DNA of 64,000 nucleotides from Clostridium sp. AM58-1XD (GCF_003464085.1 NZ_QSDR01000009.1:1-64000), one strand, 5' to 3'; shown: positions 18,484 to 27,789, numbered from the stretch's first letter. A program made the numbers and translations. Notes: a model not told the origin generated them from the sequence alone.

Positions 18484-19197
18484 CACTTCCACACGCAGCA
18501 TGCCGCAAGTCCCGCTGCAAATGCGGCCGCGGCTGCCATCGAAATCCAGCTAACGCCTTCCCCAAATGATATCTCCCTGATAAGCCGTGTGGTATGTGTC
18601 AGAGGCATTGCGTTTACAAGCCACTTAAACGCCGTCGGGAGGCCGTCCAGTGAAAAAAACGTTCCGCACAGAAACGACATCGGTGTGATAACCACATTTG
18701 TAAAGTTGTTCATATCATAATGAGTCTCAATCATCATCGCAGCCAGAAAGCCGATTGCGGAGAATATCAGAGAATTCAGGAGAACGGCTGTCAGAAGCCA
18801 TCCGTTCAGTACCAGCCTTGCACCTGCCCCAAATCCCAGCAGTACAATAAATACGCCCGAATACATCCCGCGCAGAGCGCCTGCCAGAATGTGTCCTGCT
18901 GCCAGCAGATACATTCGCGTCGGAGAATAAAAATAACATTCAAAGCTTTTTTCATGAAGGCGCATAACGCTGATTCTGGTAGAAACGGACGTGTAACTGC
19001 TCCGCATGGTAGTCATTGCCAGAAGGCCGGGAATCAGATAATAAAGATACGGCCGTCCATCGACGCTCATCCCTCTGCCAAGCCCCATACCGAGGTACGA
19101 AATATAAAAGCGGCGAGATCATCTGGGATAAGGTGACTCTCCAGAACCGCCGTTTCAGGAACAGCCACTCCCGCCACAGGATTGTCGTTATTTCCAT
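18471..19197 (-). pseudogene. ABC-2 type transporter permease (frameshifted)
   Basis: A membrane permease with six helices of the NodJ/ABC-2 type. The start MEITTILWREWLFLKRR is in one frame and the rest, from GLGRGMSVDGRPYLYYL to the end, is in another. The break lies near 19105, where an extra T or a lost TA is the simplest cause. The ATG at 19197 overlaps the stop of the ATPase gene (GGATGGAAATAA), as expected for coupled genes. With that ATPase it would export an unknown substrate. The intact protein would be about 242 aa. Confidence 0.78.
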
Positions 19198-20033
19198 CCT
19201 TCCACCCCCCTGCTGGTATAGCGGAAAAAGACATCCTCCAGTGTAGATGGAAGCACGCTGCATGGAAATTCAAGTTCGGCTGACCGTGCTTTCGCCGCAG
19301 CCAGCTCACGGAAAAATTCCGACTCCATCCGCTCACCTGTATCGTACTCCACCTTAAACGGACCGATTTCCGCAATTAGAGCTTCCGGCGTATCTTCCCG
19401 GAATATCTTTCCCTCATCAATCATCATCACATCGCTGCACAGGTGCTGTGCTTCTTCAATGTAATGAGTGGTCAGCAGGATCGTCTTTCCTTCCTTATGC
19501 TGTATTCTGAGGAAATCCCAGATATCCCGCCTGGCGTTCGGGTCGATTCCTACGGTCGGCTCGTCCAGAAACAGATATCTTGGATTGTGGATCAGCGCTC
19601 TCGCAATCATCAGTTTGCGCTTCATGCCTCCTGACAGGTTCTGCGCAATGCGGCCTCGCACGCTGTCCAGTCCCATAAAGGTCAGCAGCCGGTCTGTAGA
19701 ATCAGCAATTTCCGCCTTACTCATCCGGTAAAGACGGCCGGTAAACTCCATATTCTCTTCCACGGTCAGTTCTTTATCCAGATTTATATGCTGGCTCGTT
19801 ACTCCGACCGACCGCTTGACGTCTACGGCATTTCTGTTCATCGGACGCCCGTCGAATGCTACCGAACCGGAATCCGGAACAAGAAGCCCTGTCATCATGC
19901 GCATAAGCGTCGTCTTACCAGCCCCGTTCGGTCCTAGCAGGCCAAGGAATGTCCCGTCCGGCACGTTCATGGAAACTCCCTTTACAGCCTGGACGCTTCC
20001 AAAGCTCTTATACAGCTCGCGGCATTCTATCAT
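19188..20033 (-). CDS. ABC transporter ATP-binding protein (ABC-2/NodI-like)
   Basis: A 281-aa ATPase with Walker A GPNGAGKTT, signature LSGGMKRK, Walker B YLFLDEPTVGID and the H-loop TTHYIEEA. The C-terminal extension is typical of drug or polysaccharide exporters. It lies only 5 bases after cbiL and is coupled to the permease, so it probably belongs to the cobalamin-riboswitch transcript. The substrate is unknown. A role in corrinoid or tetrapyrrole traffic is speculation from position. Confidence 0.88.
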   Translation of the reverse strand: MIECRELYKSFGSVQAVKGVSMNVPDGTFLGLLGPNGAGKTTLMRMMTGLLVPDSGSVAFDGRPMNRNAVDVKRSVGVTSQHINLDKELTVEENMEFTGRLYRMSKAEIADSTDRLLTFMGLDSVRGRIAQNLSGGMKRKLMIARALIHNPRYLFLDEPTVGIDPNARRDIWDFLRIQHKEGKTILLTTHYIEEAQHLCSDVMMIDEGKIFREDTPEALIAEIGPFKVEYDTGERMESEFFRELAAAKARSAELEFPCSVLPSTLEDVFFRYTSRGVEGWK

Positions 20034-20037
20034 CCCT

Positions 20038-20745
20038 TCACCTTCCCCGCTTCTTTATAATAACTGTAGATAAGTATGGGATGTCATACTGTTTCAGCTC
20101 TTCGAAGTCTGTCACAAGGCGCTCTTCTCCCGTACCTGATTTCGTAACCAGGACAAACTTATTTTCCATGTGGTTCTCTCTGATCGCCTCAATCAGCGCT
20201 TTCTGATTGGCAGACGGCTTCATCAGAACGACGTTGTCATGCTCCTGCAGAATCTTTCCAAGATCTTCACTGCTGTTTTTCCGTACCGGAGCCACCACAA
20301 GATCCTCGTCCCAGGCTACCAGCGGTATTTTCATCGTATCGGCCACTGCGCAGAATGACGGGATGCCAGGTACAACTTCTACGTCGACACCGGCTTCTTC
20401 AATATACGGCAGCGTATACATAAAGGTGCTGTAGACCGCCGGGTCTCCAAGCGTGATAAATGCTCCCGTCCTGCCGTCTTTCAGATAGTCGGCAATACAG
20501 CCGGCATTCCTCTTCCAGATTTCCCTGAGCTTTTCCCCGTGGTAATGCATTGGGTAGACCAGGTTTACGATCTCCGCTTTTGTATCGGCCAGATGTCCTT
20601 TGATAATGTCGAAGGCAAAGCTGCCCGCGCCAGTTTCTTTTTCAGGACAGAAAATCACATCCGCCTCACCAAGAATCCGATGAGCCTTTAACGTCAGCAG
20701 TTCCGGATCTCCCGGTCCTACCCCGATTCCATACAGTTTTCCCAT
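20038..20745 (-). CDS. cbiL: Precorrin-2/cobalt-factor II C20-methyltransferase
   Basis: A 235-aa SAM-dependent tetrapyrrole methylase that adds the C20 methyl group in corrin ring synthesis. The start GKLYGIGVGPGDPELLTLKA is the family hallmark, with TLGDPAVYSTFMY and VVPGIPSF following. The length is normal. No other corrin genes except cbiK are present in the window, so the rest of the pathway must be elsewhere. It lies between the importer ATPase and the exporter genes under the upstream cobalamin riboswitch. Confidence 0.9.
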   Translation of the reverse strand: MGKLYGIGVGPGDPELLTLKAHRILGEADVIFCPEKETGAGSFAFDIIKGHLADTKAEIVNLVYPMHYHGEKLREIWKRNAGCIADYLKDGRTGAFITLGDPAVYSTFMYTLPYIEEAGVDVEVVPGIPSFCAVADTMKIPLVAWDEDLVVAPVRKNSSEDLGKILQEHDNVVLMKPSANQKALIEAIRENHMENKFVLVTKSGTGEERLVTDFEELKQYDIPYLSTVIIKKRGR

Positions 20746-20810
20746 TCCATATTCCTCTCTTGATTCATTTTCTATTTTATTCTCTGTTTTCTCATGTTTC
20801 CGTCTTCATT

Positions 20811-21935
20811 TTATTTCGGCTTCTCACAGAAATTCTGGTTCCTGTTCCTTCCCAGTATTGCCAGCCGTCTGTTTTTTTCATTCATCGTCCCAAAGTCAGA
20901 CAGACAGCAGATTACCTGGCTGCAGGACTTTAGAATTTCTGCTGCGCGTTCGTATGTATCTTCTCTGATCGGTTCAAATGGCTTTTCAGAAACGACTTCT
21001 GCCGCAAGCGCTTTTGCTATCGGATAGTCGATATCATTTTCATGAAGAACTCCGGCCGCAAAGGGAATTCCCTGACGCTGCAGCCTGCGGTAAATAGGGA
21101 TTCCGCTTCCATTTCCACCTATAACGAACACCTTTGGGGCCCCTTTGACCTGCTCCATCTCAAGGCAGCCCAGCTCCGCGTGGTAGCTTCCCTGCGTAAT
21201 TCCATACAGTTTTTTAATATAGGCAGATGTAAAAATTTCTTCCGGCGTTCCGCAGCGTTCAATCGATGTTCCGTTCACACAGACGATGTAATCAGAAAGT
21301 TTCTGCGCCAGGTCCAGCTCATGAAGCGACATGAGAACGGCAACTTTTCTTGTACGTACAAGTTCTTTCAAAATCGTCAGAAGTTCCAGCTTATGACGGA
21401 TATCCAGAAACGACGTCGGCTCGTCCAGGATAATCGCCTCCGGTTCCTGGCAGATTGCCCGGGCAAGCAGAATTCTCTGTCTCTGGCCGTCGCTGAGCTC
21501 TCCGAAGTCTTTCTGCGCAAGCTCCCATGCGTGTACCAGCTCCATCGCATCACGCACCTTTTTCCTGTCCTTCTCTGAGAGGATTCCCATCCTTCCCGTA
21601 TATGGATACCGCCCGGTGCTCACTACATCCTCACATGTCATGAGTTCCGGATGAATCCGTTCTGTCATCAAAACGGACATCCGCTTTGCAATCTGCTTTT
21701 CCTGCATGTGTTCCATAGGCGTCCCATCCAGATAGACGGCGCCCCCGATCAGGCCCAGTTGCCGGATAACGCTTCGCAGAATCGTAGACTTTCCGGCCCC
21801 GTTAGGACCGATCAGAGTAACAATCTCTCCCCGCTTCACATGAATCTCGATCTGCCGGATCAAAGGGACCTTCCCATAACCAACGGTCATATTTTCTGTA
21901 TATATGTAATCATCATATATGTAGTCATCCGCCAC
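20811..21935 (-). CDS. FecE/BtuD-like ABC ATPase with an extra C-terminal domain
   Basis: A 374-aa protein. Residues 1-250 are a siderophore/cobalamin-type ATPase with Walker A GPNGAGKST, signature LSDGQRQRI and Walker B IILDEPTSFLD. About 120 further residues follow, beginning APKVFVIGGNGSGIPIYRR and ending with QVICCLSDFG. They look like a separate alpha/beta domain that I cannot name. Ordinary FecE proteins end near 260 aa. I chose the GTG at 21935, behind AAGGAGG; the frame is open to 22106 but overlaps the permease gene. It is 14 bases after the permease and drives import with it. Confidence 0.88.
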   Translation of the reverse strand: MADDYIYDDYIYTENMTVGYGKVPLIRQIEIHVKRGEIVTLIGPNGAGKSTILRSVIRQLGLIGGAVYLDGTPMEHMQEKQIAKRMSVLMTERIHPELMTCEDVVSTGRYPYTGRMGILSEKDRKKVRDAMELVHAWELAQKDFGELSDGQRQRILLARAICQEPEAIILDEPTSFLDIRHKLELLTILKELVRTRKVAVLMSLHELDLAQKLSDYIVCVNGTSIERCGTPEEIFTSAYIKKLYGITQGSYHAELGCLEMEQVKGAPKVFVIGGNGSGIPIYRRLQRQGIPFAAGVLHENDIDYPIAKALAAEVVSEKPFEPIREDTYERAAEILKSCSQVICCLSDFGTMNEKNRRLAILGRNRNQNFCEKPK

Positions 21936-21949
21936 AGATCTTCTCCTCC

Positions 21950-22969
21950 TTACTGCATGATCTTCCTGTTTCTTATCATCATATAAATGACGATTGGCGC
22001 TCCGAAAACAGCGGTAACCGAACTGATACTCAGCTCTGTAGGCGCGAATACCGTCCTGGCGATTAAATCGCAGAACAGGCAGAATACCGCTCCGCCCATA
22101 AAGCATCCGGGGATCACCAGAATCGGCTTTGCCGTCTTAAAAAGGCATTTCACCAGATGAGGCACCGCAATACCCACAAATGAGATGGGCCCGGCAAAGG
22201 CAGTGACACATGCGGATAACAGGCTGGACAGCAGAATCAGCAGCATACGGAAACGCCGGATATTTACTCCCATATTCTGAGCATAAACCTCTCCCATCTG
22301 GTAAGCGCTGATCGGCTTTGCCATCAAAAAGGCAAGGAGCAGGGAAACGAATACCACTGCCGTCATAACTCTCACATTTTCCCAGGACAGCCCGGAAAAA
22401 CTCCCCATCGACCAGTTATGGAGATTCACGATATTGGAATCATCCGCAAACGTAATGACAAAATCGGTTACTGCCGAACAGATATAGCTGATCATCACAC
22501 CACAGATCACCAGCATGGACATCTTTTTCACTTTGCCGGAAATCATCAGTACAAATCCCATCGAAATCATGGAGCCCGCAAATGCTGCCAGAATCATGAA
22601 TGATGAGCGGATAGCAATTCCCTTCCCCAGCAGAGCAATCATCATCAGCGATACCACCAGTTTTGCACCGGATGAGATTCCCAGCACAAACGGTCCTGCG
22701 ATCGGATTGGAAAAGAAGGTCTGGAGCATAAATCCTGATACAGACAGCGCTCCTCCCAGGATCACAGCCGCAAGAATCCGCGGAAAACGGATATCCCATA
22801 CGATGTGATACGATGTGCTGTCACCTTCTTTATGAAAAAGAATTCCGAATATTTCCTGAACGGACAGGCGGACGCTGCCCGTATTGATGTTCCATAAAAA
22901 TAAAATGCACATCATCGCCGCCAGAACAGCGAATGAAATGCCGTATCTCATATATTTTCTTTCCGCCAT
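21950..22969 (-). CDS. FecCD/BtuC-family ABC permease
   Basis: A 339-aa permease with about ten helices. It contains the family's PRILAAVILGGALSVSGFMLQ region in parts, NPIAGPFVLGISSGAKL and the coupling stretch FAGPISFVGIAVPHLV. It would import cobalamin, haem or a siderophore. The ATG at 22969 follows AAAGGAG; a TTG at 23011 overlapping the previous stop is less likely. It sits between the binding-protein and ATPase genes. Confidence 0.92.
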   Translation of the reverse strand: MAERKYMRYGISFAVLAAMMCILFLWNINTGSVRLSVQEIFGILFHKEGDSTSYHIVWDIRFPRILAAVILGGALSVSGFMLQTFFSNPIAGPFVLGISSGAKLVVSLMMIALLGKGIAIRSSFMILAAFAGSMISMGFVLMISGKVKKMSMLVICGVMISYICSAVTDFVITFADDSNIVNLHNWSMGSFSGLSWENVRVMTAVVFVSLLLAFLMAKPISAYQMGEVYAQNMGVNIRRFRMLLILLSSLLSACVTAFAGPISFVGIAVPHLVKCLFKTAKPILVIPGCFMGGAVFCLFCDLIARTVFAPTELSISSVTAVFGAPIVIYMMIRNRKIMQ

Positions 22970-23007
22970 AGGGCCAACTCCTTTTAAATGGCGGGAAATC
23001 CGCCGTT

Positions 23008-24198
23008 TCAACGCAGCCTGTGAAGGTAGGTGATTTCCGACTGATCCGGCTCCTCTTCCGTCAGAATCTTATGAATATCCAGGATCATCGTTCCCAGCCC
23101 CATGGTTTCCTGAAACAGGCTCTTTTCCGTACACCATACGTTTCCTTCCTTCACAGCTTTAAAATCCGACAGAAGCCCGCTTTTTGCAATCAACTCATCC
23201 AGGGATTTCAGTTCCCCGTCGATGGTACTGTTATATATGATATAATCCGCATCCTTAGCCTCGGCATAAAAGGCTTCCATCTGCATATTCATGGTAGACA
23301 GCGCATTTTCATTTTCCATCATGTTCCGGGGTACATAATTCCCTCCGGCCAGTTCGATCATTTTAGCCACATAGTCCCCAGGCTTTCTCACATTTACAGC
23401 CCCGTTGGAACTGATATAAAAAAATGCCACTGTCTTACCTGTATTTTCCTGGCTCATGGCGTTCTCAAGCTTGTTCATCTGCTCCTCAAAAATGGTATTT
23501 GCCGCCTCCTCTTTATCCAGCAGCACGGCATACAGCTTCAGCCATTCCATTCTTCCCAGAGGATGACTTTCGTAACTGGACCTCTCCACAAGGACCGGGA
23601 TCCCCAGCTGTCTCAGCTGTTCCTTTACTTCCGGAGAATGATCGATCATTGTTGATTCAATCGCCAGATCACAGGATTTCGACAGGATTAATTCATAATC
23701 CGGCGTATTGTATTTGCCTGCGTAAACCATTCGGCCATCTTCAAGCGCCTGTCTCGCTTCCTCAATGTACCATCCGAGAGCATCTGTTCCAGACAGCGTG
23801 ACGCTGTCAAGGCTGTCAAGGCTGCAAAATAGATCCATGGCCGATGTGGCGGCCAGATAAATATTCTTAAGCGGCTTTCTGACGACCGTTACATCCTCAG
23901 GCAGCCCATCCGGAATGTCCGACCTTTCCGGTACAGCAAGATACCGCCCGCTATCCTTTATTGTAATCATCGCAAAGCCGCCGTCATAATAATCCACTGA
24001 AAACTGATCTGCATAGGCAAGCGCCATGCTGTGATCTATCTCCAGCTGACTCCAGCTTTCTTTTCCTGCCTGTCTCTCTACCTGTTTATTTCCAGTTTCT
24101 GAATCTGCAGCGGCAGACCCGCCGGCAGAACAGCCCCAGACATTTGCAGCCACCAGTGCCGCCGCTGCAATTGCCATTAAAAAAGTACCTTTCCCCAT
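23008..24198 (-). CDS. BtuF/FepB-like substrate-binding lipoprotein
   Basis: A 396-aa lipoprotein. The signal peptide ends in the lipobox VWGC (Cys about residue 23). The two-lobed helical-backbone binding fold follows, with PDYELILSKSCDLAIEST, RSSYESHPLGRMEWLK and a conserved C-terminal helix. It would deliver a tetrapyrrole, corrinoid or metal complex to the FecCD permease encoded next. The start lies 2 bases after the previous stop. It is somewhat longer than typical BtuF. Confidence 0.88.
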   Translation of the reverse strand: MGKGTFLMAIAAAALVAANVWGCSAGGSAAADSETGNKQVERQAGKESWSQLEIDHSMALAYADQFSVDYYDGGFAMITIKDSGRYLAVPERSDIPDGLPEDVTVVRKPLKNIYLAATSAMDLFCSLDSLDSVTLSGTDALGWYIEEARQALEDGRMVYAGKYNTPDYELILSKSCDLAIESTMIDHSPEVKEQLRQLGIPVLVERSSYESHPLGRMEWLKLYAVLLDKEEAANTIFEEQMNKLENAMSQENTGKTVAFFYISSNGAVNVRKPGDYVAKMIELAGGNYVPRNMMENENALSTMNMQMEAFYAEAKDADYIIYNSTIDGELKSLDELIAKSGLLSDFKAVKEGNVWCTEKSLFQETMGLGTMILDIHKILTEEEPDQSEITYLHRLR

Positions 24199-24199
24199 A

Positions 24200-25090
24200 T
24201 CACTCCGCCTTCTTCAGCGTAGAGGAATCGAAAACCATGGTATATTCGACTTCGTGGGGCTGGCTCATTGCAATCGTATCGGCGATCACAGGCATGTTCC
24301 AGTCGAATCGGCCGACAGGAATTTCAAAGGCAGAATTCCCTTCTGTTCCCATCTGTTCATACTTCTCTCCATTCACTTTCATATAGTCATAATTTGAGCT
24401 GCCCCATATAATCACTGCATAGGCATTTCCATCTTCTATCCTGATCGCCGCAGGAGATTCTACACAAGCCCTGCCGGAGCCGCCCTTCAACGCGACTTCT
24501 GCCGTATACAAACCGTCCTCCAGCTCCAGGCTTTTTGCAGTCGTAATTTTTCCATCTTTAAAGGCCTCAGGCGGGAGAGAACCGGAACGGAATATTAGCA
24601 CGCGATCATACCATTTTTCCTTCTTTTTACTGAATGCGCTGCAGTCAATCTCCATGTCCAGCGCTTCTACCGGTATTTCAAACGTATGGCTGCCATTCTC
24701 CGCCTGTGTATACGGGATACACGCCTCTTCGGAAGCTCTTTCTGCCTCTTCTCCCTTTCCCATATACAGCTTCAGGTAGCCGGTGCCGCTCATAGCCATC
24801 ACAGCGCTCATTTTACCGTCCCTTACCGTCAGTTCACATGACGTAATGCGAAACATGCTGGAGCTGGAATCCACCGTTATGCTGTATACTCCGTCTTTCA
24901 CATCACTCCCGTAAACCGGCTCCTGCCTGTCCGCCGAGGAACTTTCCTCCGTTTCTGCAGCAGATGACTGATCCGCCGCCGTGCGTTCCGGCTCAGGCAG
25001 TGTTCCTGACGGTGTTTTTATTCCGCAGCCCGCGGCTGTCAGGCTCATAACAAGCAGCAGTATGAATATTCCTTTATTTGTATTATGCAT
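24200..25090 (-). CDS. Lipoprotein with two related beta-rich domains (NEAT-like, unassigned)
   Basis: A 296-aa secreted lipoprotein. The signal peptide ends in LTAAGC, followed by a Ser/Glu-rich linker. Two similar domains follow (about residues 65-180 and 185-290). Each starts DGVYSITV or DGLYTAEV, continues with a strand ending in A-V-x-W or A-V-M-A and a tyrosine-rich turn (GYLKLYMG, NYDYMKV), and closes with FEIPV. I cannot name the family with certainty; the pattern resembles NEAT or other haem- and metal-binding surface domains. The position between CbiK and a BtuF-like protein supports a role in capturing a tetrapyrrole or metal. I chose the ATG at 25090, behind AAAGGTG. Confidence 0.75.
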   Translation of the reverse strand: MHNTNKGIFILLLVMSLTAAGCGIKTPSGTLPEPERTAADQSSAAETEESSSADRQEPVYGSDVKDGVYSITVDSSSSMFRITSCELTVRDGKMSAVMAMSGTGYLKLYMGKGEEAERASEEACIPYTQAENGSHTFEIPVEALDMEIDCSAFSKKKEKWYDRVLIFRSGSLPPEAFKDGKITTAKSLELEDGLYTAEVALKGGSGRACVESPAAIRIEDGNAYAVIIWGSSNYDYMKVNGEKYEQMGTEGNSAFEIPVGRFDWNMPVIADTIAMSQPHEVEYTMVFDSSTLKKAE

Positions 25091-25180
25091 ATATTTCACC
25101 TTTAAAAAGGCGATCAGCAAAATTTCCCGACCGCCTGTTTTCTTTCTTATTGATTCATCAGAAGCTGGCTGCCGGACAGT

Positions 25181-26236
25181 TTACTCTGCCAGACTGTCAA
25201 TCGCAGCCTGTGCATGCTCTACGAAGAGCTGCTGAATTCCTTCCATCTCCCCGAGTCCCCGGATCAGACATGTCACTTCATAACCTGCTGCTTCAAACGC
25301 TGTCTTCCAGGAGCCTTCTTCATCTCCCGCCATATCGTTGTTCGCGTGATCGCCGGCAACAATCATAAGAGGCTCCAGAACTGCTCTCTTATATCCGCCT
25401 TCCTTAACTGCAGCCAGGACGTCGTCTACGCCGGGTGATGCTTCTACCGTACCTATGTAATAATGATCGTACCCTGCTTCCTTCAGCATTTCCTGCATTT
25501 TTGTGTATACGTGATTCGATTCCGCTTCCGTACCATGTCCCATAAAGCAGATCGCAGTCTCTCCATCGTCATACTCTGCGGTCGCTTCCGTAATCGCCTT
25601 AATAACAGCTCTAAAATCATCATCAGTTGTAAGCAGCGGTTCTCCTACGGCAACTCTTTCAAATGCGTCGGAATACTCCGCCACTTCGTTGACAAGGTCC
25701 GTATATTCCAGTCCGTTCATCAGATGGGTCGGCTGGATTACAAGGGTTTTAACTGCATGATCTGCCGCACGGCAAAGCGCCTCTTCCACATTGTCAATCG
25801 ATACTTGATCTCTTGATTTTATATGGTCAATAATAATCTGGCTTGTAAACCCTCTTCTTACTGAGAAATCAGGAAATGCCTTTTCCATCGCATCCTCGAT
25901 CGCACCTACTGTAAGCCGCCTGCTGTCGTTATAACTGGTGCCAAAGCTGACTACCAAAAGCTCTTTCTCGCCGATTCCATCCTGATTTCTGGCATTATCA
26001 AGAGCGGCATCGCCTGTATCATAGTTTTCTTCGCCTTTTTCTTCTGCTTCGTCAGGCGCAGATTTTTCTCTTGTTTCTTCTGATTTCGGCTTTTCTGCTT
26101 CTGCCTTCTCCGCTTCTGTCTCTTCTGCTGCAACTGCCGCAGACTCTTCCTTTTTACCGCCGGCACATCCTGCCGTCATCGCGGCCGTCAGCGCTGCTGC
26201 TGCAAATAAGATTGTCAGTTTGCTCATTTTCATCAT
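25181..26236 (-). CDS. cbiK: Extracytoplasmic CbiK-type chelatase (lipoprotein)
   Basis: A 351-aa protein. A signal peptide with lipobox MTAGC is followed by a charged Glu/Lys/Ala linker (about residues 25-75). The CbiK chelatase fold follows, beginning ELLVVSFGTSYNDSRR. The two metal-binding histidines of CbiK are present in AICFMGHGTEAESNH and VAGDHANNDMAGDE. CbiK inserts Co2+ (or Fe2+) into sirohydrochlorin. The lipobox places it outside the membrane, as for periplasmic CbiK of Desulfovibrio. It is the first gene after the cobalamin riboswitch. The ATG at 26236 follows AGGAGG; the next ATG at 26233 is equally possible. Confidence 0.9.
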   Translation of the reverse strand: MMKMSKLTILFAAAALTAAMTAGCAGGKKEESAAVAAEETEAEKAEAEKPKSEETREKSAPDEAEEKGEENYDTGDAALDNARNQDGIGEKELLVVSFGTSYNDSRRLTVGAIEDAMEKAFPDFSVRRGFTSQIIIDHIKSRDQVSIDNVEEALCRAADHAVKTLVIQPTHLMNGLEYTDLVNEVAEYSDAFERVAVGEPLLTTDDDFRAVIKAITEATAEYDDGETAICFMGHGTEAESNHVYTKMQEMLKEAGYDHYYIGTVEASPGVDDVLAAVKEGGYKRAVLEPLMIVAGDHANNDMAGDEEGSWKTAFEAAGYEVTCLIRGLGEMEGIQQLFVEHAQAAIDSLAE

Positions 26237-26330
26237 GTTTTCCTCCTTTTTATGCAACACGATACCGGTTCATAAAAGGCAAAGGAATATCCAGCAGATC
26301 TGATCCGATCCAAAACAGGCAGTTTTACGC

Positions 26331-26372
26331 AAAAAAGTGCAGCATCAAATTCCCCTTATGCCTATCTGCACA
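26331..26372 (-). terminator. Intrinsic terminator in the cobalamin-riboswitch leader
   Basis: On the minus strand GTGCAGATAGGCAT pairs with ATGCTGCAC around a loop and is followed by TTTTTTGCG. It lies between the aptamer and cbiK, where B12 binding could switch it on. Confidence 0.65.
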
Positions 26373-26499
26373 GGGCGTCGTTTCATTTCCATCTTAAATC
26401 CTGTTATGAAACGTATGATCTGCTACTGTCTGAGTCAGAAATCTGCGGTTTAAACACCGTAAATCGGCACAACCAATTACTCGTGATCTGGAACTATAT

Positions 26500-26732
26500 T
26501 CCTGTACCAACAGCGGCAGGTTTCCTGACTTGCCGATCCTTACGCATAACCGCCTTCCCAATCCAAACGATATCCGTGCGCTCCGCGCACAGGTCACCGC
26601 CTTCAATCGGATCAGTGGCTGTCTGTGACATAGGTTATGCATTCCCGGCTTACAGTGACGAGATCGCACAGGACTTTCACCTGTTTCCCTTTTACCCCCA
26701 GTCTGACCAATAGCAGACGTGCGGCACCAGCT
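26500..26732 (-). ncRNA. Cobalamin riboswitch
   Basis: The minus strand carries the B12-box elements in order. GGTGCC is at the 5' side, GGGTAAAAGGGAAACAGGTG and GTCCTGTGCG form the core, and CACTGTAA follows. After a variable arm come GGAAGGCGG and AAGTCAGGAAACCTGCC. This is the canonical cobalamin aptamer. It should shut off the cbiK-importer-cbiL operon when B12 is plentiful, probably through the terminator at 26331-26372. Confidence 0.93.
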
Positions 26733-26753
26733 GTTCAAAACTCGATATGCTTT

Positions 26754-26782
26754 ATCCTACCACTTAATATCTCAAAATGCAA
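26754..26782 (-). promoter_or_regulatory. Promoter of the cobalamin-riboswitch operon
   Basis: On the minus strand TTGCAT (26782-26777) and TAGGAT (26759-26754) are 17 bases apart, about 20 bases before the aptamer. Confidence 0.5.
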
Positions 26783-26805
26783 TCCTCTTATCTTTCAAAC
26801 AATTA

Positions 26806-26852
26806 AGCCCCTTAAGGACTGTCGGAATTTCTCCCAAAGCAAAAGAGGGGCT
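26806..26852 (-). terminator. Terminator of the sugar operon
   Basis: On the minus strand AGCCCCT pairs with AGGGGCT, followed by TTAATTGTTTG. It follows the PfkB kinase gene and precedes the riboswitch promoter. Confidence 0.55.
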
Positions 26853-26898
26853 GTATTTTTCAGCACCCTCTCTGTCTATTCTTCTTACATATACATTC

Positions 26899-27789
26899 TC
26901 ATTTCCAGCCAGCCACTTCTTCCATTGTCGGAATCGATGGCGCCGCCCCCTGACGGGACACTGCAATGGCCGCCGCCTTTGCCGCAGTATCCAGCGCATT
27001 CTCTACGGAACTGCCATGCAGTACCTCTGCCATAAAGAATCCTGTAAAGGTATCGCCTGCTGCAGTCGTATCTACGGTATCCACCGGATAAATTTCCTGT
27101 GTGATTCTCCGTTCCTGATCGGCATAGCAGGAACCGTCTCCTCCCAGAGTGAGCACAATTTTCGCTCCGGGAAACTGTTCCAGCAACGCCGTAATAAGCT
27201 GATCCGGATCACGTTCCCTCACGCCGGTAATCTGTCCGGCTTCAATCTCATTTAAAATAAACCAGTCAATTTTTTCAAGCCGCAGTTCAAGGACTTTTTC
27301 GTTCATCGGAGACGGGTTGAGCACGATAATCATACCCTTTTCATGAGCGCGGTCCACAATATAAGGAAGTTCATTGATCTCATTCTGAAGAATCAGATAA
27401 TCTCCTTCGGCGAAATCCATAAGGGTCCGGTCCACCTGCTCTCTTGTGACCGCCTGATTCGCACCTCCATACAGGAGAATACAGTTGTCTCCTTCTTCAT
27501 TATTCTGGATAATCGCATTGCCGGACCGTATCTGTTCCAGAACCGCCACATGGCTCACATCCACGCCGGCAGACTGAAGAACATCCAGAAGAAAAAGCCC
27601 ATCCTGGCCGATACATCCGGCATGGGAAACCTCCGCGCCGGCCCGGCCGAGAGCCACGCTCTGGTTCAGCCCCTTGCCTCCAGTAAAAATCTGAAGTGAT
27701 TTGGAGGAAAGCGTCTCTCCTTTTCCTACAAAGTGGTCTACCCTGTATACATAATCGATATTCAACGAGCCAAAATTCAAAACTTTCAT
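26899..27789 (-). CDS. PfkB/ribokinase-family sugar kinase
   Basis: A 296-aa kinase. The PfkB signatures are FTGGKGLNQSVALGRAG near the N-terminus and DTVDTTAAGDTFTGFF near the C-terminus, the latter with the catalytic Asp. It would phosphorylate a sugar or nucleoside with ATP. It is the last gene of the ten-gene operon and starts 12 bases after dhaL. Ribokinase is the nearest activity by motif, but the operon already carries an MtnK-like kinase, so a second substrate or a nucleoside is possible. I chose the ATG at 27789, behind AGGTG. Confidence 0.87.
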   Translation of the reverse strand: MKVLNFGSLNIDYVYRVDHFVGKGETLSSKSLQIFTGGKGLNQSVALGRAGAEVSHAGCIGQDGLFLLDVLQSAGVDVSHVAVLEQIRSGNAIIQNNEEGDNCILLYGGANQAVTREQVDRTLMDFAEGDYLILQNEINELPYIVDRAHEKGMIIVLNPSPMNEKVLELRLEKIDWFILNEIEAGQITGVRERDPDQLITALLEQFPGAKIVLTLGGDGSCYADQERRITQEIYPVDTVDTTAAGDTFTGFFMAEVLHGSSVENALDTAAKAAAIAVSRQGAAPSIPTMEEVAGWK

